A DNA stretch of 64,000 bases from Lingula anatina. Its lineage: Eukaryota > Brachiopoda > Lingulata > Lingulida > Lingulidae. The notes beneath the pieces are model-generated. The model did not search any database and had not been told where the DNA came from. It saw only the letters and a program-made list of their open reading frames with translations. Location: the NCBI RefSeq assembly GCF_001039355.2, contig NW_019775472.1, positions 122,001 through 186,000 of the forward strand. The letters run 5' to 3'. A program made the position numbers and the translations under genes. Position 1 is the stretch's first letter; each line of letters starts with the position of its first letter. This document shows, one piece after another, positions 10,473 through 20,874 of this stretch.

Positions 10473-11912
10473 GAAATAAATAGAAATAATAAAAAAATAA
10501 TAAAAAAAAACAGGTAAGTCTGTTTCAGGCAGCTTTTCTTCTCAGATTTCCATAGTATAAGGGACTATGGGGTTATGCTACTCCAAGGTAGGGTACTATT
10601 CTGTTTCAGGTTATTTACCAACACTTGGTGTTGGGATATGATTTTTCTTTGCATGCACAGTTTACTGTGTCTGATCTGATTGCATTGATGCTGTAACCGC
10701 TTGGGGGTTTAGACTATAACACAGACTGGTTGAAGACATTTGTGCTTGAACTGATAACGTGTGCCAATTGTCTAGCATCACTTACCCAAGGCTTCAGATC
10801 AGACCAGATGCTACAAGTCTAGCATCACTTACCCCAGGCTTCAGATTTTATCTCACAATCCTAGATCACTTACCCTAGGCTTCAGATCACATGTATTCAT
10901 GTGAAATTTATACACAAAATACACTTTCAAATTGCCATATGAGCACACTTATATTGATGGTCTGTGACTTTAGCTAGTGGAATTGTTTTAAGTCTATAAT
11001 ACCTATCAAAACTAAATTTTGTGCCTACATCAAAGACATGATGTAGTCGATGACCCGTATAACTGAAGCTGTCCCTTAGGTCACAAATGTGGCTACCATC
11101 ACTCATCATGACACTGAAACAATGACAGGACTTGGGTAAAAGAAAACAGCCATTTTTTAAACCTTCATTCTGGCTTCAAAGCTATTAAACAGTACAAGTA
11201 TTAATTGAAAATAAAGATTTGATTTTTTGAAATATTAGCCAGTGCTTTTTACCAAGTTTTCTAGCTGTGAAACTTTTTTTTTTCAATTCCATTGAAAAAC
11301 AACTCTCATTGCCAACAGTGACTGACAGAAACATGAGCAAGTGGAAACCCTGAATTAATATTAGATAACTGACACCTGGTAATGCCTATATTCCTCTTTC
11401 TGGCTCTGAAATGAAAGGCATTCAAAGCCATCTGCTCTATTGGTTTTGTATTAATCTTCTTCTTTACCAGCCTCATATTTGTCTATGTTGTAAAATGACA
11501 TTATTGGAAACTGAATCTACACAACATTGTATTGATGCCTTCAGACAGAACCAAGAGCCATAATGAGATGGTCGAAAAAAAAGGAGGACAGTTCTGTTAG
11601 TTCACTCCTATTAGTATTAGGAAATGATAAAGGATTTTGCACTCCAGTAGGAAATTGTGTATTGATTTTTGAATAGTGAGGAGAGGTCCCTTTGGCTCGT
11701 AAAGAATGGTTGTTGAGGGCGTAAGGACATGGGCATTTTTCATCTAGGCAACAAGTCCATCTTAAACAGTTTGTGTTCAATAAGTCTGATATGTCTTCAG
11801 GATTAAATTGCACTCTTCAATACAGCTTTATATTAATTGCACCAGTATTGGAGAATTAATTTCAATGCTAAGTGCATTTTTCACCACTGGGTTAATAACA
11901 GGCTTGCTGTCG
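9386..11912. repeat. Tandem duplication, copy 2
   Basis: Near-identical to 6890-9384, with a longer AAAAT/AAT repeat (about 10368-10510). Downstream of 11912 the sequence becomes unique. The difference between copies is a few percent by eye, the kind expected between alleles of a highly polymorphic marine invertebrate as well as between recent paralogous copies. Confidence 0.92.
10005..10096 (+). CDS. Cav2: Cav2 alternative exon IS4a, copy 2
   Basis: Base-for-base identical to the 7533-7624 exon, with the same TTTCTACAG acceptor and GTAAGT donor. If the duplication is real the gene has two interchangeable IS4a exons giving the same protein. If the duplication is an assembly artefact this is the other allele of the same exon. 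The N at the duplication joint makes the second reading more likely. Confidence 0.75.
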
Positions 11913-12700
11913 TAACTTAATGATGGACTACATCAAACAATAAGCAGTCACGCATTTTTTTTTTTTTTTTTGTGCTGTAAAATGTAAAAACACAAGGTTA
12001 GTGAAAATATGTGTTCATGCATAGAAAAATGGAGTTTTACAATTATTAGGAAATTCATTATGGAAGAGAAGTTAGCAGATATGAAATCATTAATTCATGT
12101 GTAGCATCTAAAGAATTGTTGTTGATGAATCGGTGCAGAATGCATCGTGATGCCCCTTTTATAATGTTGCTTTCTTTTTTCCAGTTGGTTTTGTGTTTAG
12201 AACATTATGAGCCAATCTGAGTTTCAGAGTCAACTGAGATTTCATTATTATTATATGCACATGCCTGTGCCAATTCCATACACTGAACAGTAATGGACTG
12301 GCACATGCACATGTATGTTACATGTATAACACCTATACTCTGAAGCTCAGGGTTATAATGACCACTGTATGCCGCAAATTCCAAACTGATCTTAATTTCA
12401 TTTTGTTTCTATAGGGTGTGATTTATAGCCGTGCTGTGTTGAAAGTTTTGTCTAGATGCTAGAGCTGAATTTCGATGTTTGGTCCCTTATATTGATAGCT
12501 TTTGAAGAACCCTTTATGTTCTAGGTCCAGTAGATGAGTAAATGTCTACTATAGAGTTGTCATAACACTTGTCATCTATGTTAAACTTTTCAGAATTGTG
12601 TAAGATATGCTCCACTTTGTGATATCATGTGACCATGCTTCTTGTCTTGTAGACTACTGCCACCTGTTGTTTAGCTTCCTCATCTTTTCTAACCCCGTAG
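11913..12700 (+). other. Intron between IS4a duplication and IS4b exon
   Basis: Unique AT-rich intron sequence with a poly-T run near 11957-11971 and a good pyrimidine tract before the IS4b acceptor. No exon was recognised. Confidence 0.7.
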
Positions 12701-12810
12701 GTTTGTTACCCTCTTTATGGAGGGAGGGAGTGCAGACACAGGTTTCGACTTAAAAACCCTCAGAGCTGTCAGAGTTCTTCGGCCTCTGAAGCTGGTCTCA
12801 GGAATTCCAA
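12701..12810 (+). CDS. Cav2: Cav2 alternative exon IS4b
   Basis: 110 bases, 18 longer than IS4a, so frame is kept. Encodes [14 protein letters not shown], then [20 protein letters not shown] and IP, followed by one base of the shared serine codon. The S4 register K..R..R..R..K and the SGIPS ending match canonical Cav2 ([23 protein letters not shown]), so this is the conventional form. The S3-S4 loop carries six more residues than IS4a. Including both S4 exons, or neither, would shift the frame. Drosophila cacophony is known to use alternative IS4 exons, so the arrangement has precedent. Confidence 0.95.
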
Positions 12811-13400
12811 GTATGTTGTTTCTAGTTATTAATTGATGTGACTGTATTCTATAAAGAAGGTGTAAAAGATTCCACTTTTTAAAAGAAATAAATTGGTTGC
12901 TGTCTATAAACATAAACGAATCAAGCATCTCCCCATGTAATAACCCATGCATTACATCACTGATATTGATAATTTTGTTTTGTGGACATTCTTTAACATG
13001 CAAGTTGTTTTTCGCATCAACTGAGGGGGGAGGATATTGGCTAATTTCATTACAGAAACCTGGGTTGTGGTACAATTACTTTACCATTTTTACTCTCAGC
13101 AATTTAATGAATCCAAGAATTAACTAGAACTGGACTTCATTTGTTTATCAAAAGAGATTTCACAATTAAACAAATAAAATAACAAATGGTTTGTCCAAAA
13201 AAGCAAAAAGCACTAGAATAATTAGCGTCACTATGTAATCCAAGTCATTTTATTACAAAAAGTTACTTATGTCAATAACACATTTAAAAAAAATTACAAA
13301 AAATGATTTTATTATGACTGACAACAGTATTCTTTATCCTTTTAATGATAATTTAATTGTAACCCTATGCATGTCAAAATATTATATGTTACCATTTCAG
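12811..13400 (+). other. Intron between IS4b and IS5 exons
   Basis: 590 bases, AT-rich, with no exon or repeat of note. Confidence 0.7.
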
Positions 13401-13550
13401 GTCTTCAGGTCGTGCTAAAGTCCATCCTATGTGCTATGGCCCCACTGTTGCAAATTGGTGTCCTAGTGTTATTTGCTATCATCATGTTTGCTATCATTGG
13501 GCTTGAGTTTTACAGCGGGGCCTTCCATAATACGTGCTACATGATAGACA
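13401..13550 (+). CDS. Cav2: Cav2 exon: domain I S4-S5 linker and S5
   Basis: Two bases complete serine, then [40 protein letters not shown] and FHNTCYMID. The LQVVLKS..KAM-type linker and the FAIIGLEFY end of S5 are conserved Cav features. The exon ends after one base of a threonine codon at GTAAGT. It accepts splicing from either IS4 exon. Confidence 0.96.
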
Positions 13551-13878
13551 GTAAGTATGAAGCCTCTTTCACTGGCCAACATCTGTAGGATATTGTCAAC
13601 TTGGCAATTCCTTCCAAACAAAGGGGTGCATGTAAGTTATTCACCAAAGACTAAATATATGTGTATATATACGTATTTACTTGTTACAGTAGTTCTATAA
13701 CTTCAAATGACCATGGCATTATTGTTAAAAATCTCAATTTTTTAAAAACATGTCTTTACAGTCATCAGTAGTGCTCCAAAAGATATATAACAACTAACTT
13801 ATAATATGCATCTTCAAGAAAACTGCCGTCATCATCGTGGGAAACAACTGCATCAATTTTGAACAATTTTCTTTCCAG

Positions 13879-14120
13879 CCAACATTATTGACACAATGGG
13901 AGAGTCTAGTCCAAGGCCGTGTGCTGTGAACCTTCCGAAAAGCAATGGGGAGAAACCTGATCCTTCTTCTGGGCTTTCCTGTAGACATAATGTATCCCGT
14001 TGTAAGCCATACTGGGAAGGACCCAACTATGGCATTACCAGTTTTGACAACATTCTTTACGCCATGTTAACAGTATTTCAGTGTATCACTATGGAGGGAT
14101 GGACAGACGTCTTGTATTTT
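13879..14120 (+). CDS. Cav2: Cav2 exon: domain I turret, pore helix and filter
   Basis: Encodes the extracellular turret, with cysteines in PCAVN, LSCRH and SRCKP, then [20 protein letters not shown] and [17 protein letters not shown]. The E in TMEGW is the domain I filter glutamate. The turret is somewhat longer than vertebrate Cav2, with a serine/proline-rich segment (ESSPRP, PDPSSG). Donor GTGAGT, phase 0. The 328-base upstream and 406-base downstream introns hold no recognisable exon. Confidence 0.96.
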
Positions 14121-14526
14121 GTGAGTATTCCTCAAGGTTAACTTTGATCAGCTTTTTGCTTTGTTTCATGGAGCAATTGTAGTAAAGCAGTATTTAAAAT
14201 ACTCTGCGTTAACAAGCAAACCTGGTGCATGCAGTTTGTTACAAAAACTCTTGATTGGTAGGACCAGTTGGACATAGTAGAGTGTATCTAGAATTGACAG
14301 CAAAATGGCTAGAGTTGCCACTTCTGCACTTACAACGACCATCCTCCACAAACTTGTTAGGCCACTTGTCACTTTTTTACTTTGAAGATATATAATGTCA
14401 TTACATTAACATGATGTAACAAGGGATGAAGGATTGAAGGACAGAAATGTGATTTTCACATATGTGAATTGCAGTTCATTGTATTTAACTGTTTATTGTA
14501 TTAAATTTCTTTACTTTACTTTCCAG

Positions 14527-14630
14527 ACCAATGATGCAATGGGCAGCCTCTTCAACTGGATGTACTTTTTTTCACTCATCATTCTCGGCTCTTTCTTTAT
14601 GCTCAATTTGGTGCTTGGTGTGCTAAGTGG
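14527..14630 (+). CDS. Cav2: Cav2 exon: domain I S6
   Basis: 104 bases, the usual CACNA1 length here. Encodes [20 protein letters not shown] and [15 protein letters not shown]. The [15 protein letters not shown] end of IS6 is near-invariant in Cav1 and Cav2. It ends within a glycine codon at GTAAGT. Confidence 0.97.
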
Positions 14631-15130
14631 GTAAGTACGTCAAAGTGTAAGAGTAAATCATTACTATATGATTCAAAAACATGAAAAAATAAGTTCATTT
14701 GTATCACCAGCGTGTACGCTGGCGGTACTCATGGTTTTAGTCCCCGACCTGTCTTGTAGGGCTCCAAAGACATATCAGGGTGGCCTGGGATACAAGTCAC
14801 CGTTATTGCTTCTCCACCTAGACCGCAAGGACCTGTGTCCCCATCTCTTGGATTTAGGTCACACATTATCTCTACTTGAACCCCCTGGTTTTTTTGTCTC
14901 AGTTGGTGCATTGGCCTGGGCGTGACACTCGTTGAAATGCACCGTTGTCAAAATTTTTGAAAATTCAATGCTATTAAATATCTCCCAAACCGAAGGAATT
15001 ATGGGAAAAATTACTATAGAAGTTTGACAGAAAGTCATGTGAAGATAGCAAATGTGCCCTTGGGTTTGACCTTTATTTCAAGGTCAAATGGGCCAAAATT
15101 TTGTAAAAGTGTGAATTTTCTGAAAAAAAA

Positions 15131-15218
<88 letters not shown>

Positions 15219-15848
15219 TGTGCCGATTTTCAGAAACCGCACATACTTAATCTATAATATCATTGGCAGGTGTTAACCTTAGGGTCATCTTTCATCTCCG
15301 TGAGTTTGGGGTCAATCGGTGCATTTTCATAGGAGAAGCGGCCATTAGATGCTGAAACTGAAAACTCTCTCTAATTCTGGAACCATTAATGCTAGAGACC
15401 TCTTGTTTTTTGCATTTGATAGTGTTTGTCAAGCCCAACACTGGGGGTTGTGTCTGTTTTTTTTCCCATGTGGTTTACAAGTTATGCTGTATCAAAAAGT
15501 ACATTGTGGTGAAAACAAAATGTGCAATATGGTTATATGCATGTAATTTCGAACATCTGGAAAAGATAACATAAGGCTTATTGAGGCAGACAACTTCTGG
15601 TCAAAAATGACATTATTGTATGAAATTTGAACATCTGGAATTCAGATAAAGAAGTCTCCAAGTTAAAGATTATTTCTGATGGAAGATTTTGAATAAAAAA
15701 GGAAAATAAAGTATATATACTGTATATATATATACTAAGTTGTTTTGAGCTTAACTGCATGTTGATACAAAGCCTAAATGTTCAAAATTGCAGATTTTTG
15801 CTAAACCATTATACAGAGTGATTAAAAATATTGCTTTTATCCCTCCAG
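14631..15848 (+). other. Intron after IS6, with a distinct inserted block
   Basis: Bases about 14700-15360 are less AT-rich than the surroundings and contain AAGGTCAAA-type motifs. A poly-A run (15124-15147) runs into about 33 AT units (15148-15213). This may be an old repeat insertion, but no ends could be defined. The open frames there have no known match. Confidence 0.5.
15124..15213. repeat. Poly-A followed by (AT)n
   Basis: Roughly 24 A and then about 33 AT units without interruption; likely length-variable. Confidence 0.95.
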
Positions 15849-15964
15849 AGAGTTTGCTAGAGAGAGGGAGAGGGTAGAAAACCGCCGTGCTTTCTTAAAA
15901 CTTCGGAAACAGCAGCAAATACAGAGGACCTTAAATGGTTACCTTGAGTGGATATGCAAAGCAG
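15849..15964 (+). CDS. Cav2: Cav2 exon: I-II loop with beta-subunit binding helix (AID)
   Basis: 116 bases, the usual CACNA1 size. Encodes [18 protein letters not shown], then [20 protein letters not shown]. The alpha interaction domain binds the cytoplasmic beta subunit and, in vertebrate Cav2, G-protein beta-gamma through QxxER. Here the key W-I, G-Y and L residues are intact, but the glutamate of QQxE is glutamine (CAG). This gives QQIQR instead of QQIER; the next exon restores the final glutamate (KAEE). Acceptor CCCTCCAG, donor GTAAAG. Confidence 0.96.
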
Positions 15965-16294
15965 GTAAAGTAAAAGTGTAATGGATTGACATTTGAACCA
16001 ATGAATGCCATGAAAAAATCATTTCTGGAAGAGTGCAAATCTCATAATTAGTAGATAGCCATATTTCACAGGGACTGTTTCTACTATAGTTAGTATTTCA
16101 GAAGCACTGTTCTGGTAATTGATATCTACAGAAATCAAAATCCATTTCAGTTTCAAGTCTTTCTTGTATTGCTTTTTCATAAAAGGAAAAGTTTTCACAC
16201 ACATAGTCTTCAATAGTTGCTGGCTTTTCTCCATCCCTTCCATTGTCATTGATTATGGTCTTAAAACTAAACCAAGAATGTGTTTAAATTTCAG

Positions 16295-16354
16295 AGGAAG
16301 TGATTCTCAATGAGGATAAAACGACAGATGAAGAGAAAATGAAAATCATAGAAG
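16295..16354 (+). CDS. Cav2: Cav2 exon: I-II loop, after AID
   Basis: Encodes EEVILNEDKTTDEEKMKIIE, like cacophony EEVILAEERTTEEERMHIME. The donor GTAAAC is followed nine bases later by a second possible donor, GTAAAG (16364). The second one would add Gly-Lys-Gln and change the following alanine to threonine. The upstream 330-base intron is featureless. Confidence 0.9.
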
Positions 16355-19300
16355 GTAAACAGAGTAAAGGTATTGATGCTGCATGATTTCCTATGCTTGC
16401 TTCTACTTCTAGTTTGTGTGTACTAAATATCATCACTGAAGATCTATGGTTTCCAAGAATGCAGATAATCACTAAGCATGATTCGATGGAAGGCTGAGGA
16501 TTATAGTGTGGAAAATAGATCATAGACTACAACCGGATTGTGTAGTTTCGTTGTCTATAATATTGTGGAATTGATGTATTGAACGACAAAAAATACATGG
16601 TTGTCACAAGGAATTAAAATTACAGGATGATTGAATAGAGTAAAAGCTGGTTTAAAGCCAGATCAGTGCAGATTCTTGGAAACCATACATTCTTTATAGT
16701 AATGTGATGTGCAGAGAATCATGTTCAGAGGAGTCTTTGAAGCCAATACAATTCGGAAAATGTTTAGATTGTTCTTACGCCTAAAAAGTTTTGCTCGTAA
16801 TTCGGATTGAAGAAATGTCAGTTTTGTGCTTTAACTCCTCCTGAAACAAGATGATGACTGCAATGACCCTATGATTCATAACCAATGGAAAAAATATTAT
16901 AATAAATATCTGATATATAGAAAGTTTTATAGAAAATTTGGATGATGTTTGCAGAGGGAAAAGGGTGGGCACAGAGAAGCTGAATATGCTGCTTGTATTT
17001 TAAGACTTAAAAGAATTAAGAATGCACACATACGTGTTCATTGCAAATGTACATAGAAACCCTGTAGTTAAAAGAAGATAATATATATGGAATATCATTG
17101 ACTGTAAAAGTGTTATTGTTATAGAAAGGTATCAAAGTAAAAAAAAAATCTCAGTCATAAAAAGTTTTCAATTAACATACTACATTTTTCCTGGCGTAGA
17201 AAAATGAGTGAAATCATGTTTAATGTGTGTTACTTAATAAGTCATATTGAAAGGTCCTTTGATATAAAATGATAACATGCAGAAGAGCAACCTGGCTTAA
17301 GTTGAATAATCATCAAATTTTTTGAGTAATTGTTGGGCTGGCTTTAAACTTTCAAGAGTTTTAGGTTGCTTGTTGTGCATAGACACTATCAAGGATTGGG
17401 ACCAGTAAGGTTTTTTTAACTGTTTATAGAAATCCTGGAGTGTTCTAACTACTTGCTTTGAGTCTGTCACTATAGTTTTGCTTCATAGATGTGTACTGTT
17501 CTACCCTGAATATACTTATACCCACGTGCAGCATCAAATATTTTGGTTTTATCATCTTTTGATTTAGTTACAATTCCATTTCACTTTTTCAATGAGTATT
17601 TCTCAACCCTGGATGGCTTGCATTGTGTGACCTATACTAATAAAATAATTTGTGATACTTAAGCCATGAAATATTTTAATCACGAGCATCTATTCATGCA
17701 ATTGCCTGTAGTCATGCTTATTCTAAAACATAACAAATTTAGACTGAATGAATGTGCACTTATCATGCTTTTATTTTTCACTTTTGGAAAGGGACAAGTT
17801 TTTTACATTTGTAGTGCTCTAATTGTGTCTCAAAAATGACTTAAACAGTTTTTTCACATAAACACATGTTTGAGTAGAAAAACAAATGAAAATGGCACAA
17901 GAAATCCTGATTTGCATATTGCTGAATTTTTTTGATAGTGATCTTGAAAATATTGCATCATGGGTAAGATACACTTTATAAAACCAAAGTTAAACTGGAT
18001 TGATATGCCCTAATACTCAAGTATATTTCATTTGTCTCCCATTAAAAGATCCTTGCCTTCATCTACAATGCATTTTTCTCATGAAAATACCCATCATGAA
18101 ACTTGCTTCTGCATGAATGATCTGCAAACATGATGCATTTCTACTGAATGTGATTACTTTCATGACATATAGTAATTCGAGGCAATATTGTGGTCACCAT
18201 GAGTAGCACGTAAACCCACATTGTCTTTCCTAAATCAGCTGATAGTACTGTATGTAATACTGATATTTCTATGCTGTATAAAGGGGGTCTGTGTCTGAGA
18301 GTTTTGCTTGTAATATATGTGTTATAATTGTACTTTTTTACAGATCTTATATATATAAACTCAGTTAACATCGTTGCCCCTAATGTGTCATACTGAGACA
18401 GATATACAAACAACTCTGAATTGTTGTGTATATATGTTCTTTGTGTAGAGTGAAAATTCTAGCTCTTACAACCCACCCCTAAATGTGCCTGTTTGTACCT
18501 ATATAGAGATTGTATACCAGAGTGATGTCTTCCTCTTCTTAAATTGATTTGAAGTAGTTTCCTGTTCACCCATAGAAGATAATTTACTGGCATGCCACAG
18601 ATATATTGTATGTATGCACATGCATATATGCGTGCACATATATACACACAAAGATGAAATAATGCCATGTTTTTTAGATATTATGTGCATACTCACATGC
18701 CTGCATACATGCAAATACACACACCATACTGGCAAATGATAGACCTAATATATAATTTAGCTTCAAATTGTCTCATGTAAAAACAAATTCACATTTAAGC
18801 CCTAGAAGCAGTTCCTAAATAAGCACCTTGCTCATTGTTTCCTTGCTGCTTTTTGCAATTTATTTTTTGCGAACAATAATTTCACATTTTCCTAAAATAA
18901 GTGCATCATCTTCAAAGTAATTTTTTTATAAAAAAATTTTATGCAGTCAATACACATTCCCAGGTTTTTTCCCTCTGGACAGCTTTAATTATGGAAAAGT
19001 TTGATTTTGCGTGCTCCATGAAATCATGGATTTTGGGAGTCACAACATAAATAAGTTATTTCTAGTATTTCTGTATGCTACAGGCAAGGATTATATGAAT
19101 GCACTGCCTTCAGTCAAGCCCCTTTTTACTTCATTTCTCACTGAACATGAGAGAGGGCCATTTGTAACATAATGGATGATACCCATGACAAATAGCTTAT
19201 CTCCACACCATTGTATTATGACATTTTCCATTTTACCACCAAGGCTTAGATTTAACACTTCAGATGAAATTAGTTATTTTTAAGAATGTTTTCTGTTCTA

Positions 19301-19439
19301 ATATGGTAATATATTCCATGTTTTCTGGGTTTTTGTTACTGGAATTTAACTAAGGATAAAGTTTGCTCTCTTATAGTACTAAATGCTTTTTGCTCAGTAT
19401 TGTCCCATTAGTTCAACTTGTGTCAACTTTTTTCTCCAG
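16355..19439 (+). other. Intron in I-II loop
   Basis: About 3.1 kb, AT-rich. No exon, palindromic element or long simple repeat was recognised. Confidence 0.7.
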
Positions 19440-19550
19440 CAAGAAGAAGAGCAGCTTCAAAGAAGATGAAGAATATTAAAAGTGGAAAAGAGGTTGACCC
19501 AGATGCTGATTCTGAGAATGAAGATGATTTATTTAATGATATCAATATGG
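19440..19550 (+). CDS. Cav2: Cav2 exon: I-II loop, basic then acidic segment
   Basis: Encodes (A)RRRAASKKMKNIKSGKEV and then DPDADSENEDDLFNDINM. It has a basic stretch with an RRAAS sequence that resembles a kinase-A site, followed by an acidic stretch. The Drosophila protein has ARRRAAAKRKKLKSLGKS at the same place. Phase 1 at both ends; donor GTAAGT. Confidence 0.9.
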
Positions 19551-20853
19551 GTAAGTTACAATAATTATCTAGTTTTCTTTCCACTATTTGATAAGTAAGA
19601 GAAATTATCTGAATGAATAAACCCTGCCAAGCCATCTGAAAACAGTGGTATTCTCAGCATGTTGTTGTTTATTGCTGTGTATTGATTTTTCTAAACATTT
19701 GATGGTAACTCACTTAGATGACCAATATAGATTAAAAGATAATTTGAACAAATATTTTTTATGAGTGAAGTATAATCTAAAAATGTGTATTAAGTGTTTC
19801 AAAGTTGGAGGTATGTCCTCGCAGTCCTACAGTTCATTTATTAAAATGTTTATTTGCACTGAAATTGTAGACAATTTACTAAATTTTGCATAAGTATATA
19901 ACCAATCAAAGGTTCATTGGGATTAAATATTAATATTAGACTGAGGGTTCATTGGACCAGAAGGTATTTTGTTTTTAAACATCTTCACTTGTTTTAACTG
20001 TTTTCATTTGCTGAAAATGATACAAAATTGACAGAATCTTACCCCCATTGCCATCCCCCAAATAAATAAACAAATATTTTAATGAAAAAAAAAATTAAAG
20101 TAATATAAAAAAGTTACTCAAAAACATACTGCTGTATGAGTAGCTGCACAGTTGGAAGAAATTGTTAATGTATAGGTTCATATTTTTCTGATGACTTGCT
20201 TCTAAAAGTTAAAACTGATCTACCTCTAAACCAGACACAAAAGGGTTCAGACCACTGAGTCTTTGGACCTTTGAATCAGATTCTGTAACCCAACAAACAT
20301 TCAGACTGTAGAGCTCTTGGGCCTCTGACTACTCTCAGACCCCCAAATCACTGGAAATTTAGGCATGTAAACATGGATGCAACTCTTAAACCGAGGTGTG
20401 ACTTGCTGTCTCCCTGTTGCTTGATATATTTTTGAAAAATAAATTGTCTTATTTTCTGTAAAAAGTAAATGCATATAAAACTGAAAAAAAGTACTGTACC
20501 CCATGCAAGGTTATTCCTGGCAGAAATCTGTAAAATTAACTGTAGTAGTTGATTTTTTTATTTTATTTATTATTATTATTATTTTGTTTTGTTTTTGTTA
20601 CTTGAAAACTCCATTTTGATTCTCCATAAAAAAGAAAAAGAGAAAAAAATATCCACATTTACTGGTGCAGAAAATCCCAAATGAATTTAACATATTGGTC
20701 AGCAAAGCTTAATATAGTTTAAGCCAGATAATTTTGTGTAAGGCTGTGACTGGCAAAATGTAACCTGTTAATGTGTGATAAATAGCTTGATTTAGTTATG
20801 TTTTTCACACTGGATTTATATACATACTGTGCATCTCTGTGTTTCTGTCATAG
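19551..20853 (+). other. Intron before candidate microexon
   Basis: About 1.3 kb of AT-rich intron. A pyrimidine-rich tract leads to the CATAG acceptor of the candidate microexon. Confidence 0.6.
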
Positions 20854-20874
20854 TGATGGTCCCTGTGTTAAAAG
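20854..20874 (+). CDS. Cav2: Candidate 21-base cassette microexon in the I-II loop
   Basis: A pyrimidine-rich tract and TCATAG precede 21 bases followed by GTAAGG. Phase 1 on both sides fits its neighbours, adding V-MVPVLK between INM and GNPF without breaking the frame. Skipping it joins the neighbours cleanly through glycine, so it would be optional. There is no homology support, only splice signals and frame. Confidence 0.4.

Noticed and set aside
14668-14925. 85-residue open frame in a less AT-rich block
   Set aside because: No homology recognised and no splice context; probably part of an old repeat.
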